From the NCBI GenBank assembly GCA_963782445.1, contig CAWAJM010000001.1, positions 372,001 through 436,000 on the forward strand: a stretch of DNA of 64,000 nt, in the 5' to 3' direction. This DNA comes from ZC4RG20 sp963782445. Lineage in GTDB: Bacteria > Pseudomonadota > Gammaproteobacteria > Steroidobacterales > Rariloculaceae. The position numbers were made by a program, and so were the translations under genes. Positions within the stretch are counted from its first letter, which is position 1; every line of letters starts with the position of its first letter. The notes below the pieces were generated by a model, which saw only the letters and a list, made by a program, of their open reading frames with translations, ran no database searches and was not told the DNA's origin. Shown piece by piece: positions 9,032-18,867 of the stretch.

Positions 9032-9501
9032 GAGGGTTCCTTCCAGCCGACGGGACGGCTGGTTTCGCTGGCGACGAAAATTCGCTCGATGTGGCGGCGC
9101 CGGATGCGCCAGCGCCCATCGTCACAATACAGGTAGGCGTCGATGAAATCGGCGACGAGGATCGGTACGGCCGGCGCGAGCGGCGGCAGGCCGTTCTGCG
9201 CGAAGGTCATGCACACGCTCGTGCCGCGGGCCTGCGTGCGGCTCTGGATCTCGAGCTTGAGGCCCGAGTAAAGGTGCCGGGCCGTGCGAGGCCCCGCGGC
9301 CGTGCGGTCGCGGAACAGCGCGGCAATTTCCGCCCGGCCCTCCGAGCGCCGCGGGCCATGCGTATAGAGCGCGTCCTCGGTGAAGAGATCGACGAGCGCG
9401 TCGAGCTCGCCGTGGTCCAGATGATGCGTAAACGCGGTGTTGAGGTCTTCGAGCGCGGCGCGAATCTCGAGCCGCTCGAGTGGGCTCAGCGGAGCCGCCA
9501 C
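9028..9501 (-). CDS. SnoaL-like / NTF2-fold protein
   Basis: 157 residues forming a single NTF2-like cone domain: helix DLNTAFTHHLDHGELDALVD, LFTEDALYTHG, a central GRAEIAALFRDR segment and strands ending WRIRRRHIERIF. SnoaL-like proteins are small cyclases, isomerases, dehydratases or ring-hydroxylating-dioxygenase small-subunit relatives. GTG 9501, with GGGAG ten bases upstream, overlaps the end of the FAH gene by 16 bases, and its stop overlaps the pirin start. Fixed placement between a hydrolase of dicarbonyl compounds and a pirin suggests a step in an aromatic or cyclic-compound pathway (inference). Confidence 0.85.
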   Translation of the reverse strand: MAAPLSPLERLEIRAALEDLNTAFTHHLDHGELDALVDLFTEDALYTHGPRRSEGRAEIAALFRDRTAAGPRTARHLYSGLKLEIQSRTQARGTSVCMTFAQNGLPPLAPAVPILVADFIDAYLYCDDGRWRIRRRHIERIFVASETSRPVGWKEPS

Positions 9502-10499
9502 CGGCCCATCTCCCGATCCTCGACGACGACTGGATTGCTCTGCGTGCCGAGGCCCTCGATGCTGATCTCCACGGGGCCCGCAACGCGCTGAAGGTCCGCA
9601 TGATGAATCGAGCGCCGCGTCGCGCCGGGCTTGAAGGCCGTGCCGAGCGAGACGACATCGCCGGGCTCGAGCGTCTGGAACTGGCTGATGAAGCTCACGA
9701 CCTCGGCGACCTTGAAGTTGTAGTAGCGCGTGCTGTCCTCGGCGATCGTCTCGCTGCCGACCTTGCAGACGACGCGCAGGTCGTCGGGATTGGCGATCGC
9801 GTCGCGCGTGACGAGCCATGGGCCGAGCACGCCGAAGGTATCGCTGCCTTTGTAGCGGCCCGCGTAGGAGAGATGCTGCTCGACGCGTTCCGTGACGTCC
9901 GGATCCGTCTTGGAAGGGTAGACGGCGTAGTAGTGGAAGCGGTCCTCCGAGCGCATGCCGCTGCCCGTCACGTCGTCGAAGATCGAGTAGCCATAGACGC
10001 TGTCTAGCGCGTGACGCGCGTCCACGTCGCGGGTCGCGCGGCCGATGACGACGGCGAGCTCGGGCTCGGGGTGAACGGTGCCGTAGTAGCGCCTGACTCG
10101 GATCGCGTCGCCGTGGGCGGCGAGACACGACGAGGGCTTCAAAAAAAATGCCGGATGGTCGGGCGCACTGATTTTGCGCTCGTTGCTGGCCGAATTGTTC
10201 ATCGCCACGGCGCAGATCTTGCCCGGGTGCACGGGCGGGCGCCAGCTCACGTCCGCGCAGGCGATCTGCGGGGCCGTGCCGGGCGCCTCGCGCACGAGCT
10301 CGAGGGCGCGCGCCAAGTCCTCGCGCAGCGAATCGCCACCCTCGATGACGGCCGCCATGCTCGTGAGGGGCGCACGCCGCGGCACGCCCTGGCGCTCGGC
10401 CGCGACTCGCTGCAGCACCTCGAGGTCGACGAGGTGGTCGTCGTCGATGCGCGCCGCAACCCGGTCCTCGTTCCCGTAGCGAATGCTCGCGAGCTGCAC
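9486..10499 (-). CDS. Fumarylacetoacetate hydrolase family protein
   Basis: 337 residues, matching FAH-family dicarbonyl hydrolases/hydratases. The entry loop HPGKICAVAMNN, the metal ligands Glu145 and Glu147 (HPEPELAVVIG), Asp175/Asp176 (IFDDVTG) and the later Lys in the KTDPD region are present. These enzymes cleave C-C bonds of 3,6-diketo or 2-oxo acids with Mg2+, usually at the end of aromatic-ring degradation. Start GTG 10499 has AGGAGAT about six bases upstream. It is first in the FAH-SnoaL-pirin operon. A REP-like palindrome pair separates it from mmsA upstream. Confidence 0.9.
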   Translation of the reverse strand: MQLASIRYGNEDRVAARIDDDHLVDLEVLQRVAAERQGVPRRAPLTSMAAVIEGGDSLREDLARALELVREAPGTAPQIACADVSWRPPVHPGKICAVAMNNSASNERKISAPDHPAFFLKPSSCLAAHGDAIRVRRYYGTVHPEPELAVVIGRATRDVDARHALDSVYGYSIFDDVTGSGMRSEDRFHYYAVYPSKTDPDVTERVEQHLSYAGRYKGSDTFGVLGPWLVTRDAIANPDDLRVVCKVGSETIAEDSTRYYNFKVAEVVSFISQFQTLEPGDVVSLGTAFKPGATRRSIHHADLQRVAGPVEISIEGLGTQSNPVVVEDREMGRWRLR

Positions 10500-10512
10500 G
10501 TCGATCTCCTAC

Positions 10513-10605
10513 GAAGAAAAAGGGGTCAGAGCCCTTTTTGCCGGCAGGCCTTGGCCGTCCCCGCCGATCCGACGCACGCGAAAAAGGGCTCTGACCCCTT
10601 TTTCT

Positions 10606-10606
<1 letters not shown>
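10513..10606. repeat. REP-like palindrome pair, copy 1 (inverted)
   Basis: Two copies of a ~27-base unit (core AAAAAGGGGTCAGAGCCC then a T-run) face each other, at 10513-10540 and 10579-10606, separated by about 38 bases. Each unit is itself a near-palindrome (AAAAAGGG / CCCTTTTT around GTCAGAG). The outer end supplies the TGA stop of mmsA, so the element sits exactly in the space between mmsA and the FAH gene. The same unit recurs twice more in the window (15.0 and 51.5 kb). Its shape, GC stem with A and T runs on both sides, also resembles a two-way intrinsic terminator. Confidence 0.85.
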
Positions 10607-12132
<1,526 letters not shown>

Positions 12133-12147
12133 GGCGGCATTGTAGCC

Positions 12148-12180
12148 AAAAAAAGCGCGCCGGCCCGCCCGCCGGAGCGC
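12148..12180 (-). terminator. Intrinsic terminator after the CBM9/DUF5916 gene
   Basis: Read on the minus strand, a hairpin (GCGC, one mismatch, CCGGC / GCCGG, then GCGC) is followed by seven T residues (A-run at 12148-12154). It lies five bases after the stop of the surface-protein gene and before mmsA, so it should separate the two transcripts. Confidence 0.8.
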
Positions 12181-12184
12181 CGGT

Positions 12185-14395
12185 CTAGAACCGGAACGTA
12201 TAGCTGAACTTGACGGCGGCCTCGGCGAGCGCGGTTTGGAAGACGCCGTCGCGGTCGAAGTCCTGGAGGTCGTGATTCAGGACCAGGAACGCTTGGCGGC
12301 CGGCCCGCGGCGTCCACTGCAGCCGGCTGTTGATGCCGATGATCTGCGAGACGTTGTCGTACTGGATCAGGTTCGCCCAGCTCAGCTGCGCCGAGAACAC
12401 GACCTCGGCCCGCACGGAGACGAGCCGCGTCGTGAACGCGCCTTCAGGGAGGACGATATCGTTGACCTGATATTCGAGCCGCGAGTTGAAGTGGCCGGAC
12501 GGCCGCCAGGCGAAAACACCGAAGAGCTTGCGGCGCGTGCCATCGTAGAAGTTCCCGCTGCTGACCCCGAGAGCGCCCGAGACGCTGCGCTGGCGAGCGC
12601 CGAAGAGGTCGAGCTCCTGCTGGTCGAATGTATACCGCCCCGGGGGAATCACGACGCCCGGGGAGATCTCGAACGGCTCGGTGAGGACCTCGGTGTCCGT
12701 CCACCAGTCGAGCGAGAGGTTGTCGCCCTCGCGGTCGCCGAAATGCGCGACGTCGACGCGCAAGGTCTCCGACTGCAGCCCGCCCGTCAGGCCGTCGATG
12801 CGTTGCCAGTGCACGCCGCTTTCGAAGGAGCGCAGGAAGCCGCCATCGGGTCGATACGTGTACTGCACGCCGGCGTTGCTCTGGCGCACGCCGACTCGGT
12901 TCACGAAACCGAGGCCCGGATTGAAGTTGCGCTGGAATTCACTGAACCGCATTCCGCCGCGCAGGCCCGTGCTGTTGGGCGAGCGCAGGGCCCAGCCAAA
13001 GGCCTTGTCGTGCCCGAGCAGGCCGGTGGTCCGGCTGCGCTGGGCCCAGGCCTCGCCTTCGAGCAGCCGGCCGCCGGGCAGGCGGGAATTGCGATAGAGA
13101 AAATCACCGCCGATCAAGGTGTTGTCGCCGATGCCTTGCGGGTTGCCGTGCGTGACGATGACGCCGGCCGTCGATTCTTCGAGCACGTTGGCAGAGACGC
13201 GCGCGACCGTGGCGGTGCTCGCCGGGGAATCCGCGGAAGCGTCCTGGCGGATCGACAGCGCGCCGATGTTCCAGCGCCCGACGCGGCCGCTGAGCTTGGC
13301 GCCCGCACGGATGCCGACGGGCTGACCGTTCACGTCGAGCCCGATGCGCCGCGAGAAGAACGGCCGCCCGTTCTGGTCGATGTGACCGAACTCGAAGATG
13401 TCGGAATCCTGCAGAAAGAAGTTGCGCTTCTCCGGGTAGAACAGCGCGAAGCGGGTCAGATTGACCTGCCGGTTATCGACCTGAGCCGTCGAGAAGTCGG
13501 TGTTGACCGTCAACGAGCCCGTGAGGCCCGGCGTGATCTTGTAGAACGCATCGACGGAAGGGGTCAGGCGCGAGGAGCGCCGGCCCAGTTGCACGTCTCT
13601 CCTTGCGTCGGCCGAGATCGACGGCACGACGTCGAGCCCCATGCCCTGCTTGAGGCCCCTGAGGCCGATGGCCTCGCCAGCCGTGCTCGGGTCGACGGAC
13701 CGGTCTCGGGAGATCCAGGCCATGCGCTCGTCGCGGCGCGCGATCGAGCGGCTGAAGTCGATGCCCCAGGTGTCGTTCCGAGGGTCGAACGACAGAGTCT
13801 TGAACGGAATCTCCATCTCGACGGTCCAGCCGTCGTCCGTGATCCGCGCGGCCGTGTACCAGATACCCTGCCAGTTCCACTGCTCGTGGCTCACGTTCTG
13901 GAACAGGGCCTCGCGGCGCAGGCCGTTCGGGTTCGTCTCGAAGCGATAGCCGCTGCGGCGGTCGTGAAATGGGTCGACGACGACGGAAAACCAATCGTCC
14001 GCGGAGATGTTCGCGCCCTGCCGCAGCACACGTGCCGTGATCTTGCTCGGGTCGCGGTCGTAGAGGCGCGCCCCGATGTATAGAGCGTCCTTGTCGTACA
14101 TCACGTAGACGACGGTGCGTTCCGAAGGCGGGTCGTACTCGACGGGACGCGTCTCGTGGAAATCGTCGACGACCGCAGCCTTGGACCAGGCGGCTTCGTC
14201 CAGCACGCCGTCGATGACGGGCGGCTTGGCGATGCGCACGAGGTGAATCTCGCTCTGAGCCGCACCTTCCGACGCGGGCTGCCCCGCGGCGGGGGCGGCG
14301 GACCGCGGCTTGCCGGGCGTCGCGGTCGCCGCTGCGGAAACGGTGAAGGCCGAAACTGCGAGACAGAGGCATGCGCTGGAGAGTCTGCATTTCAC
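12185..14395 (-). CDS. Secreted CBM9-like / DUF5916 outer-membrane protein
   Basis: 736 residues. Signal peptide from GTG 14395 (KCRLSSACLCLAVSAFTVSAAA), then a family-9 carbohydrate-binding-like domain (about 45-230, motifs PPVIDGVLDEAAWSKA, YDKDALYIGARLYD, DDGWTVEMEIPFKTL) and a long DUF5916 barrel region (about 240-736) ending in the aromatic FSYTFRF typical of outer-membrane proteins. DUF5916 proteins are common in Bacteroidetes and gammaproteobacteria that live on biopolymers; their role is not established. An open frame continues upstream to 14578, but the part before GTG 14395 does not look like a signal or domain. It is single-gene, with a terminator after it. Confidence 0.85.
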   Translation of the reverse strand: MKCRLSSACLCLAVSAFTVSAAATATPGKPRSAAPAAGQPASEGAAQSEIHLVRIAKPPVIDGVLDEAAWSKAAVVDDFHETRPVEYDPPSERTVVYVMYDKDALYIGARLYDRDPSKITARVLRQGANISADDWFSVVVDPFHDRRSGYRFETNPNGLRREALFQNVSHEQWNWQGIWYTAARITDDGWTVEMEIPFKTLSFDPRNDTWGIDFSRSIARRDERMAWISRDRSVDPSTAGEAIGLRGLKQGMGLDVVPSISADARRDVQLGRRSSRLTPSVDAFYKITPGLTGSLTVNTDFSTAQVDNRQVNLTRFALFYPEKRNFFLQDSDIFEFGHIDQNGRPFFSRRIGLDVNGQPVGIRAGAKLSGRVGRWNIGALSIRQDASADSPASTATVARVSANVLEESTAGVIVTHGNPQGIGDNTLIGGDFLYRNSRLPGGRLLEGEAWAQRSRTTGLLGHDKAFGWALRSPNSTGLRGGMRFSEFQRNFNPGLGFVNRVGVRQSNAGVQYTYRPDGGFLRSFESGVHWQRIDGLTGGLQSETLRVDVAHFGDREGDNLSLDWWTDTEVLTEPFEISPGVVIPPGRYTFDQQELDLFGARQRSVSGALGVSSGNFYDGTRRKLFGVFAWRPSGHFNSRLEYQVNDIVLPEGAFTTRLVSVRAEVVFSAQLSWANLIQYDNVSQIIGINSRLQWTPRAGRQAFLVLNHDLQDFDRDGVFQTALAEAAVKFSYTFRF

Positions 14396-14619
14396 GAGAA
14401 ACCGGGCCCCTGTCGCGTCCGCCCGCCACGGCTCTCGCGCGCCGCCGCGGGTCCCTCCGCGCAAGCCTGCGGGCCGCGGGAGTCGAGTCGATCGAGGCGT
14501 GCAATGATAACCGCGCCGAGCAGCGAGGCCCACCCCAAGAAGGCCCGCCGGCGGTTTTGCGGCCGCTCGGCGTGTCAACTACACTCGCGCCCGTTCGTAT
14601 CGCCCGGGGGGGCTTGTCC

Positions 14620-15006
14620 ATGACGGCGCGCACGCCTACGGCCGTGCTCCTCGCGGCCGGCTTGAGTCTGGCCGCGCTCAGCGCATCCGCTCACCATTCC
14701 GTTCACGCCGAATTCGATCGCGGCCGGCACGTTACGCTGGTCGGCGTGATCTGCGAAGTCGAATGGGTGTATCCGCACACGTATTTTCAGATGGACGTCG
14801 TCGACCACGGCAACGTCGAGCGGTGGCGGCTCGAATCGCTGCCGACGGCGATGTTCCAAAAGCTCGGGTTGAGCCGACATAAGCTCATGAGCGGCGACAC
14901 CGTGACGATCGAGGCGTTGCGGTCGAGGAAGCCGGGCCAGCGGCTCGGGTGGATCCTCAGCGTCGCCTACCGAGACGGCAAGCGTTACCAGGTTGACGAT
15001 GGCTGA
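14620..15006 (+). CDS. DUF6152 family small periplasmic protein
   Basis: 128 residues. A signal peptide (AVLLAAGLSLAALSASA) is followed at once by the family hallmark AHHSVHAEFD, then VTLVGVICEVEWVYPHTYF, which is the DUF6152 core. Members are secreted, about 120 residues long, and occur next to dehydrogenases and outer-membrane proteins in gammaproteobacteria; the function is unknown. The early His-His pair could bind a metal (inference). ATG 14620 is preceded by a G-run rather than a clean Shine-Dalgarno. It is divergent from the DUF5916 gene, and its stop lies seven bases before REP-like copy 2. Confidence 0.85.
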   Translation: MTARTPTAVLLAAGLSLAALSASAHHSVHAEFDRGRHVTLVGVICEVEWVYPHTYFQMDVVDHGNVERWRLESLPTAMFQKLGLSRHKLMSGDTVTIEALRSRKPGQRLGWILSVAYRDGKRYQVDDG

Positions 15007-15012
15007 GAACGT

Positions 15013-15090
15013 GAAAAAGGGGTCAGAGCCCTTTTCCCCTAGCCGCGACGGCCTTACGTGCACGAAAGAAAAAGGGCTCTGACCCCTTTT
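15013..15090. repeat. REP-like palindrome pair, copy 2 (inverted)
   Basis: The same unit as at 10.5 kb appears in two facing copies, 15013-15037 and 15068-15090, with a ~30-base spacer. It fills the space between the convergent DUF6152 and typA genes, where it could end transcription from both sides. Confidence 0.85.
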
Positions 15091-15109
15091 CCGTCTTTTT
15101 CGTGTTCTT

Positions 15110-16933
15110 TCAGCCGTGCCCGCGCGCCTCGCGGCGGCGCTCGTGCTCGGTCAGGAGCCTTTTGCGCAGCCGGATCGAGACGGGCGTGATCTCGACGAGC
15201 TCGTCGTCGTCGATGAACTCGAGCGCCTGCTCGAGCGAGAAGCGGACCGGCGGCGTCAGCAGAATGTTCTCGTCCGAGCCGGCGGCCCGGATGTTCGTGA
15301 GCTGCTTGCCCTTCGTCGGGTTCACGGGCAAGTCATTGGCGCGGCTGTGCAGGCCCACGATCATGCCCTCGTAGACCTCGGCGCCGTGGCCGATGAACAG
15401 GGCGCCCCGCTCCTGCAGGTTGAACAGCGCGTAGGCCAAGGCCTTGCCGTCGACCATGGAGACGAGCACCCCGTTGACCCGCTGCGCGATCTCGCCCGGG
15501 ATGCGCGGTGCGTAGCCGTCGAAGACATGGTAGAGCAGGCCCGTGCCGGCCGTGGCCGTCAGGTACTCCGTGCGGAAGCCGATGAGCCCGCGCGCCGGTA
15601 TCCGGTACTCCAGCCGCACGCGGCCGCGGCCATCCGGAACCATGTTGCGCAGTTCGCCCTTGCGTTCGGCGAGCCGGCTCATGACGGCGCCCTGATGGGC
15701 CTCCTCGAAGTCGACGGTCACGAGCTCGAAAGGCTCGTGCACGACGTCGTCGACGACGCGCTCGATGACGGCCGGCCGCGAAACCGCGAGCTCGTAGCCC
15801 TCGCGCCGCATCGTCTCGATGAGCACGGACAAATGCAGCTCGCCGCGGCCCGAGACTCGGAATCTGTCCGGGTCGTCGGTGTCCTCGACGCGCAGCGCGA
15901 CGTTGTGCGTGAGCTCCTGATCGAGGCGCGCGCGGATCTGCCGGCTCGTGAGGAATTTGCCCTCGCGCCCCGCGAACGGCGACTTGTTGACTTGAAACGT
16001 CATGCTGATAGTCGGCTCGTCGATCTTGAGCGGCGGCAGCCCTTCGGGCTTCCCGCGGGCGCAGATCGTGTCCGAGATGCCGAGATCTTCAATGCCGCTG
16101 AAGGCCACGATGTCGCCGGCGCCGGCCTCGTCGACGCGGATGCGCTCGAGACCGTCGAAGCCGTAGAGCTCGCCAAGCTGCGCGTTTCTGACGCTGCCAT
16201 CGCGGCGCACGAGCGTAACGGGCGCGCCCGCTTTGACGATGCCCCGGGCGATGCGGCCGATACCGAGCACGCCGACATAGGCGTTGTAGTCAAGGCTCGA
16301 GACCTGGAGCTGCAGCGGGCCCTCGACCTCGACGGGCGGCGCCGGCACGTGCCGGACGACGGCCTCGAACAGCGGCTGCATGTCGCCCGAGCGCGCCGCA
16401 GGGTCGAGGCTTGCGAAGCCCTGCAGCGCCGACGCGTAGACGACCGGGAAATCGAGCTGCGTATCGCTCGCGCCGAGCCGGTCGAAGAGATCGAACGTCT
16501 GGTCGAGCACCCAACCGGGCCGCGCGGCTTCGCGGTCGATCTTGTTGATGACGACGAGCGGCACGAAGCCGCGCGCGAAGGCCTTCTGCGTCACGAAGCG
16601 CGTCTGGGGCATGGGCCCGTCGACGGCATCGACGAGCAGCAGCACGCCGTCGACCATCGAGAGGACGCGCTCGACCTCGCCGCCGAAATCCGCGTGTCCA
16701 GGCGTATCGACGATGTTGATGCGCCAGTCGTTCCAGCGGATCGCCGTGTTCTTCGAGAGGATCGTGATGCCGCGCTCGCGCTCGAGGTCGTTCGAGTCGA
16801 GGGCGCGCTCGGGTAGTACGACCCGGCGGTCGATCGTGCCGGACTGTTGCAGCAGCTTATCGACGAGCGTCGTCTTGCCGTGGTCGACGTGGGCGATGAT
16901 CGCGACGTTGCGCAGCTTCTCGGTGGGGAACAT
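15110..16933 (-). CDS. typA: Translational GTPase TypA/BipA
   Basis: 607 residues, the standard length. TypA is an EF-G-like GTPase that acts on the 50S ribosomal subunit, in assembly and stress adaptation. Seen: P-loop AHVDHGKTTL, switch region RGITILSKNTAI, DTPGHADFGGEVE (G3), NKID (G4), then domain II, the EF-G-like domains and the TypA C-terminal domain with GKQLTNIRAAGSDE and a short basic tail. ATG 16933 is used. Single gene; it ends against REP-like copy 2. Confidence 0.97.
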   Translation of the reverse strand: MFPTEKLRNVAIIAHVDHGKTTLVDKLLQQSGTIDRRVVLPERALDSNDLERERGITILSKNTAIRWNDWRINIVDTPGHADFGGEVERVLSMVDGVLLLVDAVDGPMPQTRFVTQKAFARGFVPLVVINKIDREAARPGWVLDQTFDLFDRLGASDTQLDFPVVYASALQGFASLDPAARSGDMQPLFEAVVRHVPAPPVEVEGPLQLQVSSLDYNAYVGVLGIGRIARGIVKAGAPVTLVRRDGSVRNAQLGELYGFDGLERIRVDEAGAGDIVAFSGIEDLGISDTICARGKPEGLPPLKIDEPTISMTFQVNKSPFAGREGKFLTSRQIRARLDQELTHNVALRVEDTDDPDRFRVSGRGELHLSVLIETMRREGYELAVSRPAVIERVVDDVVHEPFELVTVDFEEAHQGAVMSRLAERKGELRNMVPDGRGRVRLEYRIPARGLIGFRTEYLTATAGTGLLYHVFDGYAPRIPGEIAQRVNGVLVSMVDGKALAYALFNLQERGALFIGHGAEVYEGMIVGLHSRANDLPVNPTKGKQLTNIRAAGSDENILLTPPVRFSLEQALEFIDDDELVEITPVSIRLRKRLLTEHERRREARGHG

Positions 16934-17071
16934 GGCTCGGGCAGCGGGAGAGGGTGGCGCATTATAGGGCCGCCGGGCTACAAGAAAAGGGGCGGGTCAT
17001 CGGCCCCTCGGTCACTGAGCGTTCGACGTTCGCATTCGCCCGGGGTTCCGGGCCGCCGCGGGCAGGCAAAG

Positions 17072-17094
17072 AAAAACCCCGCGCGAGGCGGGGT
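17072..17094 (-). terminator. Intrinsic terminator after the DUF4382 lipoprotein gene
   Basis: Stem CCCCGC / GCGGGG with a five-base loop; on the minus strand it is followed by TTTTT. It lies about 50 bases past the stop of the DUF4382 gene and is oriented to end that transcript. Confidence 0.8.
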
Positions 17095-17141
17095 AAAGGG
17101 GGGTCACGCGGGGACGGCCCGGGAGCCGCCGCACTTTGCGC

Positions 17142-18110
17142 TCAGAAATTCACAGTGCTTTCCTTGCCCGTGTCGATCGTCACGTCGACGCCGGCCGAGA
17201 AATTGACCTTGTCCGTGGCCGGGTCGCCGGTCGTGTCGTCCGTGTCCGGATTGTCGTTGCCGGCCTGGCAGGTGAAGGCAACGGTGTAGTCCCCCGGCGA
17301 CAGCAGCGCCTTGTAGGCATAGTCGCCCGCCTGGTTCTGCGCGACCTCGAGCGTGGCGACGGGATCGGGCGCGTTGCCGTCGATGTCGTCGGGCGTCACG
17401 CCCTTGCCCGCGTACACGTAGACCAGGTTGCCGACGCCGAGATCGCCGGCGTCGTCGGCTTGGCAGTTGTTGTTCGCGTCGGTGATCGTGCTCGTCGCGA
17501 CCGTCCCCGAGAGCGTTCCATACTGGGTCATGTCGACCACTCGGAATGCCGGGCGCAGCATGTAGCCGCCGCCGTGCCCGGGAGGCCGAACGAGGCCCAT
17601 ATGGGCGTTCCAATCGACGAGAAACTGCGTCGCTTGGTCGGCCGTGATCGTCAGGCCGCTCACGAGGCGCACCCGGCCGCTCGGCACGTTGAGCTCCTGC
17701 TCGGTGCCGGATTTCGTCAGAACGTAGCCGTCGGCCGTCGAGCCGTCGAATTTCGAGGCGACATCCATGGCGAGCCAGTTGTAGCGCCCTGCGGGGACGT
17801 CGACGCCGTCGAGCAGCGTGACGGCATCGGCGGGCGTTTTGAGCGACATGAGATCGACGAGGCGAGGCGGGTTCAGCGGAAAATCGATGGCCGCCCCATC
17901 GCCCGCGGGCTTGAGGCTGACGTTCGTGATTTGTATCCAGATTTCGCTCGCGTCGGTCGCGGGTGCATCGGCGAGCTGCAAGGTCAGATTACCGTTGACG
18001 CCGGTACTGGCGCCCGCGCTGCCGCCGGCACTGCCGTTTCCGCCGCCGGAACAGCCGGCCGCGGCGCAGACGGCGAGGAGGATGGCGCGATGCGCCGGAA
18101 TTGCCTTCAT
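17142..18110 (-). CDS. DUF4382 domain lipoprotein
   Basis: 322 residues. The N-terminus MKAIPAHRAILLAVCAAAGC ends in a lipobox, followed by a Gly/Ser-rich linker (SGGGNGSAGG), so the protein is a lipid-anchored envelope protein. The DUF4382 domain begins at NGNLTLQLADAP and includes WIQITNVSLKP and LLDGVDVPAGRYNWLAMDV; the second half has a beta-sandwich-like region with Asp/Asn-rich stretches (DANNNCQADDAG, DNPDTDDTTGDPATD) that look calcium-binding. Function unknown; the family is typical of surface lipoproteins. ATG 18128 is also in frame. It is divergent from the ECF sigma cassette, and an ECF-like promoter sequence points at it. Confidence 0.88.
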   Translation of the reverse strand: MKAIPAHRAILLAVCAAAGCSGGGNGSAGGSAGASTGVNGNLTLQLADAPATDASEIWIQITNVSLKPAGDGAAIDFPLNPPRLVDLMSLKTPADAVTLLDGVDVPAGRYNWLAMDVASKFDGSTADGYVLTKSGTEQELNVPSGRVRLVSGLTITADQATQFLVDWNAHMGLVRPPGHGGGYMLRPAFRVVDMTQYGTLSGTVATSTITDANNNCQADDAGDLGVGNLVYVYAGKGVTPDDIDGNAPDPVATLEVAQNQAGDYAYKALLSPGDYTVAFTCQAGNDNPDTDDTTGDPATDKVNFSAGVDVTIDTGKESTVNF

Positions 18111-18191
18111 ATATCGGAGTCCCTGCATGGTGCTAAGCTGATCGGCCGAGAGGGGGCGGCGAAGCCCTTCGCGCCTCCGGTGCGGCTCAAG

Positions 18192-18222
18192 GGCTTACAC
18201 GGTCCGGCGGGCAATAAGTTCC
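18192..18222 (-). promoter_or_regulatory. Candidate ECF-sigma promoter for the DUF4382 gene
   Basis: On the minus strand GGAACTT (18222-18216), the classic -35 of RpoE-like ECF sigma factors, is followed after 16 bases by TGTAAG, a plausible -10. The start would be about 75 bases upstream of the DUF4382 ATG. The ECF sigma gene lies next door in the opposite direction, so control of the lipoprotein by this sigma is a reasonable guess. Confidence 0.35.
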
Positions 18223-18288
18223 ATTGCGGGGCGGGAGGGAACCCGACGGGCGTTCATCCGTGTGTCTGGCAGTAGAGCGGAACTTTCG

Positions 18289-18867
18289 ATGGCGAAACTC
18301 AGGATCATTCCCGGCGGCAAACCGGACACGGAAAGGTTCGAGGCGCTGATCGGCCGGCACTACGCGCTGCTGTATCGGGCCGCCTATCGATTTACGCGCT
18401 CCGTGCACGACGCGGAGGATCTCGTGCAGGAGGTCTGCGTTCGCGCTTTTCCGCGGCTCGACGAGCTCGAGACGCTGGATCAGCCCCACAGCTGGCTGCT
18501 TTGCGTCATGCGGCGGCTGTTCATCGATCAGCAGCGCAGGTTCGATCGCAGCCACGTCGACTCCATGGAGTCCCACGACGCTTCGGTTTTTGCCTCCGAC
18601 GCGCCCGGCCCGGTCGAGGAAGTCGAGAAGGCCTTGCGGGCGCGCCAGCTGGACCAGGCGTGGCGCGGGCTCGACCGCGATCAGCGTGCGCTGCTGGCGC
18701 TGCACGACGTCGAAGGCTACTCGCTCGCGGAGATCACGAGCATGACCGGTCTCAAGGAAGGCACGTTGAAGTCGCGCCTGCATCGCGCGCGCGTCAAGCT
18801 CGGCAAGCTCATCGAGCGCCAGGAAGCTCGCCCGGTCCCCGCGACCGGCGCCGGAGGAGAGCGATGA
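18289..18867 (+). CDS. ECF-family RNA polymerase sigma factor
   Basis: 192 residues. Region 2 runs FEALIGRHYALLYRAAYRF, then DAEDLVQEVCVRAF; region 4 is LDRDQRALLALHDVEGYSLAEI followed by GLKEGTLKSRLHRARVKL, the helix-turn-helix that reads the -35. The protein directs RNA polymerase to a small envelope-type regulon when its anti-sigma lets go. ATG 18289 is used; an upstream frame opening at 18262 lacks support. The stop overlaps the anti-sigma start (ATGA), and a four-gene cassette follows. Confidence 0.95.
   Translation: MAKLRIIPGGKPDTERFEALIGRHYALLYRAAYRFTRSVHDAEDLVQEVCVRAFPRLDELETLDQPHSWLLCVMRRLFIDQQRRFDRSHVDSMESHDASVFASDAPGPVEEVEKALRARQLDQAWRGLDRDQRALLALHDVEGYSLAEITSMTGLKEGTLKSRLHRARVKLGKLIERQEARPVPATGAGGER

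Noticed and set aside
18279..18285. GGAACTT just before the ECF sigma start as its own promoter
   Set aside because: It lies four bases from the ATG, so transcription would begin inside the gene. Kept only as a curiosity next to the minus-strand copy.
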